Origin: Alphaproteobacteria bacterium
Lineage (GTDB): Bacteria > Pseudomonadota > Alphaproteobacteria > Rhizobiales > Rhizobiaceae
Assembly: GCA_024742485.1 (NCBI GenBank)
Contig: JANSYK010000001.1
Location: 310,001-374,000, forward strand
DNA length: 64,000 nt
Direction: 5' to 3'
Shown here one piece after another: positions 41,245 through 49,622 of this stretch. The translations under genes and the position numbers were made by a program. The stretch's first letter is position 1. The number at the start of each line of letters is the position of its first letter. The notes beneath the pieces are model-generated. The model made no database searches and was not told where the DNA came from. It saw only the letters and a list, made by a program, of their open reading frames with translations.

Positions 41245-43206
41245 TCAGGCGTTGACGAGCTGACTGGTCTTGAAATTGCGCCGAGCGGCCAATGCAAGCA
41301 ATGGCAAAATCAGCGCTGCACTCAACAACATTATTTCGATCTTGCTCAATGGCAAGACACTTTCGCCCGGCAGGGGCAACAACAGGCTGCCAATGAGAAA
41401 GAACCCTCGCTCAATGGGTTTCAGTTTGCCAATACCGAACAGATATCCCTGCATGGCACTGGCAAACAGGGTTATGCCGATAAGCGCCAGTATCAAAGTG
41501 GCCAGGGTTTGCAGCAAAGGTCCCTGTAGAACAAGTGCAGGATCCAGGACAAAGAAGAACGGAATGAAGTAGATAACGCTCCCAAGCCGCATGGCTTCAA
41601 ATCCCGTTTTCATCGGTGACGCTCTTGCGACGGACGCCGCCGCAAAGGCACCCAGCGCAACCGGTGGCGTGATGAATGACAGCATGCCCCAATAGAATAT
41701 GAAAAGATGGACCGCCATCGGGTTAAGCCCTGTCGCGATCAGCGCAGGCGCCAGGATGATCGCCAGAAAAATATAGGCCGCTGTGACGGTCATACCGATG
41801 CCCAGAACAAAGCTCGTCGCCGCGCCTATGATCAATAGCAGGAGCTGTGAACCACCAGCAATTGACAGCAGGTCATTGACCAGCGTGCCGGCAAGGCCGG
41901 TCATGGACAGGGCGCCGACAATCAATCCGATACCCGCCAGCACACCAACGAGTTCTGCGAACAGTTTCGCCAGCGTGTCGAAAAAGCCCACCAATTCCTT
42001 CCAGCCCCAACGGGTGTCTTTGGAAACGAACTGATTGATCAATATGAGCACGGGCGTGGCATAGAAGGGGGCAAGCATTTCACGGCGCAGGAACAACAGC
42101 AGATAGACAAGCAGCGCAAACGCAAACAGATAATACCAGCCTTCCTTCAATGTCTTCCGCAGCGACGGCAGCTCTGCCCGATCCAGGCCTTCGATTTTGT
42201 CATGGGCCGAACGCGCATCAATCTGCACAAACAGTCCAAAGAAATAAAGGAACGACGGGATGATGGCGGCGAGCGCAACACTGGCATAGGACACGCCGAG
42301 AAAATTGGCCATGATGAAGGCCGTTGCGCCCATGACAGGCGGCATCAAAACCCCACCCGTCGAGGCACACGCTTCGACCCCCGCGGCAAACGGCGCCGTC
42401 AGCTTGATGCGGCGCATTGCAGGAATGGTCATGACTCCGGTTGTCATGACATTTGTCACCACCGAACCGCTCATTGAGCCCATCAGACCACTGGCAACGA
42501 TCGCCACCTTGGCCGGCCCGCCGCGAATGTGCCCAAGCAGAGCAAAGGCCAGATTGATAAAGAACGTACCGGCACCGGTATGCTGCAGGGCCGCACCAAA
42601 TATGATGAAACCGATGACCAGATTGGCAAAGGCGCGCATCGGAATTCCGATCACGCTTTCATTGCTCATCGCGTGATAGGCCGCAACGGTGTCGATCGGG
42701 AAAGAAAATCCGGCAATCGGGCCGGGCATGACGTCGGCGAAAAGCGGATAGAGCGATGCAATGCCAACGATAATGGCAAGTGACGTTCCACCGGCGCGAC
42801 GCGAGGCCTCAAAAATCAAAATCCAAAACACCAGGGCAACATTGACTGCATATTGCGGCGCTGCGAGTTCCCAGCCGTTCTCGATCATTCGCAGTGAATT
42901 TGCGATGAGAAAACCAAGCACACCGATCGTGGCCAAAGCCAGCAGGATGTCATACCAGGGAACGCGATTACGGGGCGCACCGCCATACATTGGCAGCAAA
43001 ATGTATATGGACGGAACGACGATCAGCAGAATTGTATAAATATATTGGTTCGCAAGCAGTGTTTGACCAACAAAGAAATGCAGATTGAACGCCTGGTTGA
43101 TGGCAAGCAGAACCAGTGTCAGTGCACCCGTTCTAATCAGCCATCGCCAGGCAGTCGGAAGGTCACGAAAGCGGCTGACAGCCGCTTTCGGTTGTTCGTT
43201 TGGCAC
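41245..43206 (-). CDS. TRAP transporter fused permease (DctQM-type, TAXI partner)
   Basis: A membrane protein of about 653 residues with many hydrophobic segments, in which the small (DctQ-like) and large (DctM-like) permease parts are joined, as is usual in TAXI-TRAP systems. Characteristic stretches are GGPAKVAIVASGLMGSMSGS, TTGVMTIPAMRRIKLTAPFA, EACASTGGVLMPPVMGATAF and FITPPVALGAFAAASVA. The start is uncertain: GTG at 43206 comes directly after the solute-binding gene's stop, while ATG codons at 43230 and 43239 would overlap that gene. It imports organic anions using an ion gradient. Confidence 0.93.
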   Translation of the reverse strand: MPNEQPKAAVSRFRDLPTAWRWLIRTGALTLVLLAINQAFNLHFFVGQTLLANQYIYTILLIVVPSIYILLPMYGGAPRNRVPWYDILLALATIGVLGFLIANSLRMIENGWELAAPQYAVNVALVFWILIFEASRRAGGTSLAIIVGIASLYPLFADVMPGPIAGFSFPIDTVAAYHAMSNESVIGIPMRAFANLVIGFIIFGAALQHTGAGTFFINLAFALLGHIRGGPAKVAIVASGLMGSMSGSVVTNVMTTGVMTIPAMRRIKLTAPFAAGVEACASTGGVLMPPVMGATAFIMANFLGVSYASVALAAIIPSFLYFFGLFVQIDARSAHDKIEGLDRAELPSLRKTLKEGWYYLFAFALLVYLLLFLRREMLAPFYATPVLILINQFVSKDTRWGWKELVGFFDTLAKLFAELVGVLAGIGLIVGALSMTGLAGTLVNDLLSIAGGSQLLLLIIGAATSFVLGIGMTVTAAYIFLAIILAPALIATGLNPMAVHLFIFYWGMLSFITPPVALGAFAAASVARASPMKTGFEAMRLGSVIYFIPFFFVLDPALVLQGPLLQTLATLILALIGITLFASAMQGYLFGIGKLKPIERGFFLIGSLLLPLPGESVLPLSKIEIMLLSAALILPLLALAARRNFKTSQLVNA

Positions 43207-43207
43207 G

Positions 43208-44356
43208 TTATTTATCCCAGACCGGAGCATGTCCGGCATCCGTCAGAGCCTTGGCACGGACGACCATCCAGCGATCCTTGAAATCATCACCACTTTTGTC
43301 AGCCATGCCCGCCCAGGCATCGGCGAGAACGGCCTGCCTGTCGAGCAGTCTTTGATTGTGCGCTTCGGCCTCGTCTGACCACAGACCCTTTTCCTTCCAG
43401 AAGGCAACCGCGCCCGCATGGTACGGCAACACCCATTGGAAGTTCTGTCGACCATCAGCCCATCCACCAGCCGAGGGTTCAGCCTTGACGAAATTGTCGA
43501 ACTGCGCGCTGATTCCCTTGGCCATGTCGTGAACGAGCATGTCATCGCGATCTGGCGCCGTCACAAGAATTGGATAAGGAAATCCACCACACTGTAACGG
43601 ATTGTCCTTGGACAGGTTGGTGCCGGCAGTTGCGACCCTTTGAGCCATGTGTGGCGCAACAGCCTGCATCCGTTTCCAGTTCTCCGTTTCATCATGCGGT
43701 GTTTCCAGCCAGGACAATCCACGTGGCGAAGCATCCAATTCTGTGCCCCCGCCTGTCGTGAACGATGTCATGGCATCGGCCTGGTCATTGACCAGCGCTT
43801 TCCATGCAGCATCAAATCCCGACACTTCAACACGTGTAACATCATCCCAAGTCAGGCCGCCATAGGCCAGAAATGCCGTCACATTCGTCTGCAGTGACGG
43901 AGACCCCAGCACCCATGGCAGCCGCTTTCCCTTCAGGTCCGCCGCTGTTTTGATATTCGCATCCGTGGCGGTTCCTAGCGCCAGGCAGTTCCGTCCTGTT
44001 GCACTCATCACCATCTGCAGTTTCTGCGGTCCCAACTCGGGCTTTGCCCAACCAAGTACCCCTTCAACGGCATAGAACACACCGGAGCCGGCCGCGGAAA
44101 AATCGATCTGGCCTTTCATCACGGGAATGACCCTGGACACGTCATTTTTTGCCGGAACCACGCGCAGCGTGACGCCATAGCCATCCTGCAAGGCTTTGCC
44201 GATGGCAACGGATTGGCTGTAGCCGCTGCTGCCGACATTGTAGGCTGTCCAGGACAGGGTTTTCGGCAGATCGACGTCGCCGGCGGCAAATGCCGCACCG
44301 GATATGAGCGCGCTGAGTGCCGTGGCCGTTGCAAGTTTCGCGAGTTGAATATTCAC
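43208..44356 (-). CDS. TAXI-family TRAP transporter solute-binding protein
   Basis: The 382-residue periplasmic protein begins with a signal peptide of about 26 residues (ending SGAAFA) and has the TAXI fold: LSWTAYNVGSSGYSQSVAIGKAL, then GQIDFSAAGSGVFYAVEG and GKRLPWVLGSPSLQTNVTAFLA. The open frame runs 60 codons further upstream, but a GTG at 44356 is preceded by GGAGG at 7 bp and gives a proper signal peptide, so it was taken as the start. TAXI proteins bind glutamate, alpha-keto acids or other carboxylates; the ligand here is unknown. The permease gene follows immediately. Confidence 0.92.
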   Translation of the reverse strand: MNIQLAKLATATALSALISGAAFAAGDVDLPKTLSWTAYNVGSSGYSQSVAIGKALQDGYGVTLRVVPAKNDVSRVIPVMKGQIDFSAAGSGVFYAVEGVLGWAKPELGPQKLQMVMSATGRNCLALGTATDANIKTAADLKGKRLPWVLGSPSLQTNVTAFLAYGGLTWDDVTRVEVSGFDAAWKALVNDQADAMTSFTTGGGTELDASPRGLSWLETPHDETENWKRMQAVAPHMAQRVATAGTNLSKDNPLQCGGFPYPILVTAPDRDDMLVHDMAKGISAQFDNFVKAEPSAGGWADGRQNFQWVLPYHAGAVAFWKEKGLWSDEAEAHNQRLLDRQAVLADAWAGMADKSGDDFKDRWMVVRAKALTDAGHAPVWDK

Positions 44357-44424
44357 CTTGTTTCCTCCCATTGGTGATCCCGTCTTCCAGCGTGGTTGAT
44401 GGGGATCGGTTAGATTGCGCCGGC

Positions 44425-45405
44425 CTATTTGAGGCCGGGTACAAATTCGATTGGATTGGCCATGCTTCCAAGGCCCTTGATGGATGAGCGCATGGTCCCG
44501 CCAATTTTCCCAAGATCGATTGTCGCCATGGTCCATGGTTGGACCGGACCAACGGTTCCCGTGGATATGATATCGCCGGGTTTGAGCGCATGGGCCCGCG
44601 ACAGGTAGGAAATCAGATGCGCCGCGTTAAAAACATGTTCTGCCGTTGTTCCATGTTGCACATGATCATCGTTCAGCCAGGCATCCAAAACCGCCTCGTC
44701 CGGGTGTGGCGCTTCATCTGGCGTGACCAGCCAGGGACCCATCGGTGAAAATGTATCGAAATTCTTGTACCGGCCGGGATAGGTCAGTTGCTCCTGGGAA
44801 CCATCAGCCCGCTGCATGCAAATCCACTCAGTCGTCTTGCGCATATGATGGGCGGTAATGTCATTGTGCACCACATATCCGAACACATGGTCCAATGCCT
44901 TGTCTTCCGGGATATCGTGGCCGGCTTTTCCGATAATGATGGCCAGTTCGATTTCCGGGCCAACCTGGCCGACATCCGGGATACGCACAGTGTCAGACGG
45001 TCCGACAATGCAGGACGGCAGTTTGGTGAAATAGGTGGCGTGCGGATTTTCCGGTTTGATGGCCGTATCCCACCCGCCATGGCGGTTGATTGCAATAGCA
45101 AAGAATTTTTGTGGGTCATCGATCGGTGCCAGAATATGTGCGCCGTCAACTGCGACAAGATGGTTCGCATGGGCACTGTCATCGGCCTTGATCGCATCCC
45201 AGACTTTTTTGGCCGCGGTGATTGCGACATCACCATCTTCGATCATGACCTTGAGGCTGGCCGGGATCGCGTAGCCCACAGTCGATCCGTTGTTTGACTG
45301 AAGGCTTGCATGGATCGCCGCCACATCGGCAATGTATTGATCATCCCGGCAAGCCAGACCAATGGCCACGTCACCTTGCTGGCGCTGGAATCGGCAGAAC
45401 TTCAT
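44425..45405 (-). CDS. Fumarylacetoacetate hydrolase (FAH) family protein
   Basis: The 326-residue enzyme has the FAH C-terminal domain with the metal-binding pattern GPEIELAIIIGKAGHDIPEDKALDHVFGYVVHNDITAHH and a late SRAHALKPGDIISTGT. FAH-family members hydrolyse or decarboxylate beta-diketo and 2-oxo acids or hydrate 2-oxopent-4-enoate analogues. It lies 40 bp after the DUF6282 gene and 68 bp before the TAXI gene. In this operon it may cleave a C-C bond of the imported acid; the precise reaction is not readable. Confidence 0.9.
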   Translation of the reverse strand: MKFCRFQRQQGDVAIGLACRDDQYIADVAAIHASLQSNNGSTVGYAIPASLKVMIEDGDVAITAAKKVWDAIKADDSAHANHLVAVDGAHILAPIDDPQKFFAIAINRHGGWDTAIKPENPHATYFTKLPSCIVGPSDTVRIPDVGQVGPEIELAIIIGKAGHDIPEDKALDHVFGYVVHNDITAHHMRKTTEWICMQRADGSQEQLTYPGRYKNFDTFSPMGPWLVTPDEAPHPDEAVLDAWLNDDHVQHGTTAEHVFNAAHLISYLSRAHALKPGDIISTGTVGPVQPWTMATIDLGKIGGTMRSSIKGLGSMANPIEFVPGLK

Positions 45406-45445
45406 GGTTTAATATTCCTTTTTGTCTTCGCGGCCCAATCGATCA

Positions 45446-46390
45446 TCAATTGGCGCCTTCGAAATTCGCACCTTCCAGACCGATGATGCGCGCACAGTTT
45501 GTGGTGGTCATTTTGCGCACGTCCTCATCGCTGTATCCGAGGCTGAGTATCAGTTCGATGAAGGCACGCATGCCTTCAACAGGGCTGGGATTGCCGGTCT
45601 GACCCAGGTCTGAGCCGAGGACCGTATTGTCGACGCCACCGGCGTCGATATGCTGGCGCAGCTCTTCCGGCGTGTAGCATTTGAACTTGCTGTCGATGTA
45701 GAACGCTGCCGAATGTTCCACGACCGCACCATTTTCTGTCAATTCGCTGATATCAGCCATGCTGCAGCCCACGACATAGGTCGGATGATTGACCAGGCGT
45801 CGGTTCACTCCACGGGCTTTGGCCTCTTCGAACAGTGGCCAGATTTCGCTGATATGGAGGTGTCCCGACGACAATACAGCATCGAATTCCGCAATCAAAT
45901 CAAGTATTTCCTTGACCTCATCAACCAGCCTTCCCTTGTTGTCAACAACCGAGATTCCTTCTGCCGGGCGCATTGGCTTGGCGGTAACAAGGCGCTTTTT
46001 TCGGTGGGTGGAGCGAATATGATTGGCGGCCGATGACGTCGGCATCCACACCAGGCTGGCCCCCATTTTCAGGAACGTATCCACTGCGAAGGGATTGAGA
46101 CCGCCAGACGTGTTGTTGAGCGGAATGCCGCCAAGAATCTCGACCCCGTATTCTTCCATATGCGGTCTGAGCAAATTGACGGTTGGCGCGCCCGAATAAT
46201 AGTGATCCTTGATCAGGATGGCACGCTGACCTGCCGCGGATGCTTCTTTCATGGCTTCAATGTGATCGACCATGCGCGCCATGACGGATGGCCCGGAATG
46301 AATGTGCAGATCAATAGCCCCCTTCATGTGGCCATCGATGCGGGCTGTCATATTCGAACCGTCTGTATTTTGTTCTTTCTGGTCCAGCAT
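45446..46390 (-). CDS. DUF6282-family metal-dependent hydrolase-like protein
   Basis: The 314-residue protein resembles amidohydrolase/PHP-type TIM barrels: an early metal pair AIDLHIHSGPS, ILIKDHYYSG, a later LSSGHLHISE, VNHPTYV and a final GSDLGQTGNPSPVEGMRAFI. These His and Asp residues could bind one or two metal ions. I recognise it as the DUF6282 type, for which no reaction is established. The ATG at 46390 follows CAGGAG at 8 bp; 22 upstream codons were left out because they would run into the operator region. It is the first gene of the five-gene operon and is divergent from the second IclR gene. Confidence 0.82.
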   Translation of the reverse strand: MLDQKEQNTDGSNMTARIDGHMKGAIDLHIHSGPSVMARMVDHIEAMKEASAAGQRAILIKDHYYSGAPTVNLLRPHMEEYGVEILGGIPLNNTSGGLNPFAVDTFLKMGASLVWMPTSSAANHIRSTHRKKRLVTAKPMRPAEGISVVDNKGRLVDEVKEILDLIAEFDAVLSSGHLHISEIWPLFEEAKARGVNRRLVNHPTYVVGCSMADISELTENGAVVEHSAAFYIDSKFKCYTPEELRQHIDAGGVDNTVLGSDLGQTGNPSPVEGMRAFIELILSLGYSDEDVRKMTTTNCARIIGLEGANFEGAN

Positions 46391-46458
46391 TGCGCGCTCC
46401 TGCTTCACGATAATCACGGTTTCCGAAACGGTATGCAGGGCACCCATTCGGCGCAATT

Positions 46459-46488
46459 TGAAATTCCGTTCATTTCACTCTATGAAAT
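46459..46488. promoter_or_regulatory. Putative operator of the second IclR regulator, divergent promoter
   Basis: TGAAAT (46459-46464), ATTTCA (46472-46477) and TGAAAT (46483-46488) are half-sites in alternating orientation, giving ATTTCA-N5-TGAAAT and TGAAAT-N7-ATTTCA. They lie between the divergent DUF6282 operon and the IclR gene. The ATTTCA-N5-TGAAAT core recurs at 50564-50580 upstream of the dehydrogenase operon. Confidence 0.7.
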
Positions 46489-46520
46489 TTTCAGAACCTG
46501 AAACCTTCGGGAAAAGCGCC

Positions 46521-47297
46521 ATGACGTCATTCTCACCGGTACGCGCTGTAGAACGCACGCTTCATATTCTTGAGCACCTGAACCGCAACCGCGTGACCCG
46601 TGTTCAGGACCTGCACAAGGCAACCGGCCTGCCAAAACCGACCATTGTTCGCCTGCTTCAAACGCTGGAACAGACAGGCTACGTGTCGAATGATCCACGC
46701 CACGGTGGATACCAGGTCACATCCCGGGTGACATCGCTCAGCGCCGGGTTTCACGGCGACCCATTGGTGGTTGAAGCCGGCCGGCCGCACGCAGCAGCAT
46801 TGACCAAACAGTTCATGTGGCCGGCAACAATTGCCATTTTGCAGGATGCAATGGTCATCGTACGGTATTCGACCATCCCCGACAGTCCGAATTCTCCGTT
46901 TCACGCAACGGTCAATATGCGATTGACCCTGGATCACCACGCGCTGGGACTTGCCTATCTGGCGTTTTGCCCGACCGAACAGCAAGACACACTCATCAAG
47001 ATGCTGATGGCTGAAGAGGAGGGCAGCAAAGACCGAATTCAGGAGAAAGAGGTCCTGCTGCGCCGGAAACTGAAAACGGTCAGGGACCAGGGCTTCGCCG
47101 ACCGGGACGCAAACATGGAACCGCGATCGTCAAACACCATCGCGGTTCCGGTCATGAGCGAAGACCGGGTACTTGGAACCCTTGGCGTCACCTATTTTCG
47201 CGCCGCGCACAAGAGAGCCGATGCAATCGGCAAATTTACCAGCAAGCTGCAGACCGCAGTCAGGAGGATTTCCCGGGATATCAGAAGATTGGGCTAG
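46521..47297 (+). CDS. IclR-family transcriptional regulator (second)
   Basis: The 258-residue regulator has a winged helix at about residues 5-65 (VRAVERTLHILEHLNRNRVTRVQDLHKATGLPKPTIVRLLQTLEQTGYV in segments) and an IclR effector domain (PHAAALTKQFMWPATIAIL, LDHHALGLAYLAFCPT, ANMEPRSSNTIAVPVM). The ATG at 46521 follows GGGAAAA; an ATG 13 codons upstream (46482) would overlap the operator. The stop codon TAG is supplied by the left arm of a foldback repeat. It probably controls the DUF6282 operon and the dehydrogenase-hydratase operon. Confidence 0.9.
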   Translation: MTSFSPVRAVERTLHILEHLNRNRVTRVQDLHKATGLPKPTIVRLLQTLEQTGYVSNDPRHGGYQVTSRVTSLSAGFHGDPLVVEAGRPHAAALTKQFMWPATIAILQDAMVIVRYSTIPDSPNSPFHATVNMRLTLDHHALGLAYLAFCPTEQQDTLIKMLMAEEEGSKDRIQEKEVLLRRKLKTVRDQGFADRDANMEPRSSNTIAVPVMSEDRVLGTLGVTYFRAAHKRADAIGKFTSKLQTAVRRISRDIRRLG

Positions 47298-47477
47298 AGC
47301 ATCGGGCGATCATATTGAACCATTTGATGATCCAAATCAGGTCGCTCGGCTAGGCGAACGGCGCCGCGCGATGTGACGCATCGGGCAAGCCGTTCAACAA
47401 CGCAGACGGGCTGATTTGGCTCACCGAAGGCCTGACAAGCTGGTCAAATGGTCCAGTATTATCGCCCGATGCTCTAG
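47294..47477. repeat. 184-bp palindromic foldback element (MITE- or REP-like)
   Basis: The terminal 33 bases TAGAGCATCGGGCGAT... (47295-47327) match the reverse complement of 47444-47476 at 30 of 33 positions. The arms pair further inside: CCAAATCAG (47332-47340) with CTGATTTGG (47411-47419), and GAACGGC (47356-47362) with GCCGTTC (47389-47395). The element could fold into one long hairpin. Each end provides the TAG stop of the adjoining gene. It carries no gene and may act as a two-way terminator. Confidence 0.88.
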
Positions 47478-48088
47478 GCGCGGTCGCGGTTGAGTTCTTC
47501 CATCAACGAGTCCAGCTTGCCCTTCGCCTCATTCTTGAGATTTGTGTAGAGGCAGTTGCCACGCACATCGACACCGACGGTCAAAGGTCCCAGACGCTCG
47601 ACCTTGAGCCGGGTGAGTCGAAACTGTGGAATGAAATCGTGCCAGGCAACCTCCAACACATCGCGGACGGCCTCTGATGTCAGGGCGCTTGCGCCGCCGA
47701 TAAACGAGACATAGACACACCCGTATGCCTTCATGGCCTCAATCGTTTTCGGTCCGACTCCGCCCTTGCCACCAATCATCCGGACCCCGGTTCCGCCAAT
47801 AATGGTCGGCAGATACGGCTCGAACCGGGTGCTTGTGGACGGATTGATATAGCGGCTGACCTGTTTGTTGCCCTGCGTTTCGACATAACAACCCACCTGG
47901 CAGAGCATGCCGTTCGACAAGTCCATCGGCAGCTCTTTGCCGGCATCGACAAATTCGGCGATGCGTTTGTGTGTTGGAAGCCCGACCGTGACGATGATTT
48001 CACCGGTCAGATAGACCAGGTCGCCGATTTGCAGCGGCGTGATGTCGTCCGGTTGCAGTGGCAAAGAAAGCTCATGGATATTGCTCAT
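47474..48088 (-). CDS. Class I fumarase/tartrate dehydratase-type hydratase, beta (C-terminal) subunit
   Basis: The 204-residue protein matches the C-terminal fumarase domain (TtdB-like): ITPLQIGDLVYLTGEIIVTVG near the start, STSTRFEPYLPTII, then VRMIGGKGGVGPKTIEAMKAYG. In tartrate dehydratase beta and fumarase the strand after LTG leads to an RDxxH motif; here the segment is VGLPTHKRI, so the Arg-Asp is missing while the His remains. That suggests a different substrate. It follows the alpha subunit by 8 bp, and its stop lies in the foldback element. Confidence 0.88.
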   Translation of the reverse strand: MSNIHELSLPLQPDDITPLQIGDLVYLTGEIIVTVGLPTHKRIAEFVDAGKELPMDLSNGMLCQVGCYVETQGNKQVSRYINPSTSTRFEPYLPTIIGGTGVRMIGGKGGVGPKTIEAMKAYGCVYVSFIGGASALTSEAVRDVLEVAWHDFIPQFRLTRLKVERLGPLTVGVDVRGNCLYTNLKNEAKGKLDSLMEELNRDRA

Positions 48089-48096
48089 GGCGACCT

Positions 48097-48963
48097 CTAT
48101 TCAATGCGTTCAACATTGCCGGAATTGTAAATCCGGGCCCGCGTCCGCCGATTGATCCAGCAGTTGAAGCAGACCGCGACGGGCGTGAAACCGTGCCCGG
48201 CAGAGAAGTCGATGTGAATGCCCAGGGCGGTGGTGTCGCCGCCCTGCCCCATCGGTCCGAATCCTGTCTTGTTGATCGCCTTGAAAAGCCGCTTCTCCAT
48301 GTCAGCCAGGATCGGCTCCGGGTTCTCGGTGCCCATCGGCCTGAGTGTCGCTTGCTTGGCCATCTTGGCTGCATGGTCAAATGACCCGCCGATGCCAACA
48401 CCGATCATCACCGGCGGACAATGCTGCGACCCTGCGCGGATCACCGTCTCCATGATGTATTTTTCAATGTCCTCAAGACTGGGATAGACAAAAATCTCAA
48501 GGGTCGCCCACCGCCCCGATCCCAGCGCCTTTGGCGAGCATGTTATGTCGATATAGTCTGCACCATCCAGCACATCCCAACTGACGATGGGCATGTCCTT
48601 GCCCTTGTAGGACCGCTCATTTGTCAGCGGGTTCTGCACAAATTGCAGCAATGGCGGATCGATACGACCGACCAGCTCTTCAAATCCATCGGCAAAGGCT
48701 CGCTTGATGTCGCCGGAAAATACCGCCTGGGAACCGATCTTGACCGAATAGACCGGGACGCCTGCGTCCGAGCACAGGAACCGGTCCTTTTCCTCGGCGC
48801 GTTTTGCGCTCTGGATCATGAAATTGAGGACCTTGCGGGCGCCTTCCCCGGTTTCCTCTTCATACGCATCGGCAAGCCTGGCCTTTGTGTCTTCGGGGAT
48901 CTTTTTCAGGGACCATTCGTAGAGGTCAGCCGAAACGCGCTTGATCTGTTCATAGTCTATCAT
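48097..48963 (-). CDS. Class I fumarase/tartrate dehydratase-type hydratase, alpha (iron-sulfur) subunit
   Basis: The 288-residue subunit carries three cysteine positions expected for the [4Fe-4S] cluster: LCSDAGVPVY at about residue 71, the SQHCPPVMIGVGIGGSFDHA region, and the end motif VCFNCWINRR. The usual CQDTG around the first cysteine is CSDAG here. These enzymes add or remove water from a dicarboxylic acid (fumarate, tartrate, mesaconate). It is 3 bp after the flavin reductase gene and pairs with the beta subunit downstream. Confidence 0.9.
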   Translation of the reverse strand: MIDYEQIKRVSADLYEWSLKKIPEDTKARLADAYEEETGEGARKVLNFMIQSAKRAEEKDRFLCSDAGVPVYSVKIGSQAVFSGDIKRAFADGFEELVGRIDPPLLQFVQNPLTNERSYKGKDMPIVSWDVLDGADYIDITCSPKALGSGRWATLEIFVYPSLEDIEKYIMETVIRAGSQHCPPVMIGVGIGGSFDHAAKMAKQATLRPMGTENPEPILADMEKRLFKAINKTGFGPMGQGGDTTALGIHIDFSAGHGFTPVAVCFNCWINRRTRARIYNSGNVERIE

Positions 48964-48966
48964 CGA

Positions 48967-49596
48967 TCAGTCCTGCTCGACTTTGTGATAGGGGCTGGGC
49001 ATGGAAAAGCGCTCTCCGATGGTCGCAAAATCCTGATACCCCAACCGGGTCAGGTGTTGGACCCGGTCGTAGTTCACCAATCCGTCGGCTAGGCAATCAT
49101 CGGCAATATGCACGCCAACCACCTGCCCGAAAACGATTGTGCTCGGATTTTCCGGTCGCTCACTCGGAAGATGCAGAACCTCGATGGTCTTGCATTCAAA
49201 TTGTATCGGCGACTCTGCCACCCGCATGGGCTTCACGATCGTTGAAGGTGACGGTGTCAAACCGGTTTCCCGCATTTCATCAACGTCGGCTGACCAGGAG
49301 GTTGATGTCAGATTGACTTTTTCGCGCAGCGCATAAGTCGCAACGTTGTAGACAAATTCTCCGGTCTGCTTGGCATTGACCCAGCTGTCTTTCGGTGTGC
49401 CGTCTGCCTTGAGGCCGTTACAGGCGAACGCCACCGTTGGAGGGAAATTGTGCACCAGATTGAAATAGCTGAAGGGTGCGAGATTTCCGATGCCATCAGC
49501 GCTGGTGGTGGAAATCCAGCCAATCGGCCGCGGCGCGACACAGGCAGCTATTGGATTGTGCGGAAGGCCGTGGCCATCTTTCGGTTCAAAAAACAA
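48967..49596 (-). CDS. Flavin reductase-like FMN-binding split-barrel protein
   Basis: A 209-residue protein of the flavin reductase/DIM6-NTAB type: AACVAPRPIGWISTTSADGIGNLAPFSYFNLVHNFPP is the flavin-binding core, and GEFVYNVATYALREKVNLTS follows. Such proteins supply reduced flavin to a monooxygenase or act on small substrates themselves. No two-component flavin monooxygenase is encoded in the window, so the partner, if any, is elsewhere. It is 26 bp downstream of the dehydrogenase gene. Confidence 0.88.
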   Translation of the reverse strand: MFFEPKDGHGLPHNPIAACVAPRPIGWISTTSADGIGNLAPFSYFNLVHNFPPTVAFACNGLKADGTPKDSWVNAKQTGEFVYNVATYALREKVNLTSTSWSADVDEMRETGLTPSPSTIVKPMRVAESPIQFECKTIEVLHLPSERPENPSTIVFGQVVGVHIADDCLADGLVNYDRVQHLTRLGYQDFATIGERFSMPSPYHKVEQD

Positions 49597-49622
49597 TTTT
49601 GCTTGGTCCCCACCTATTGCCG

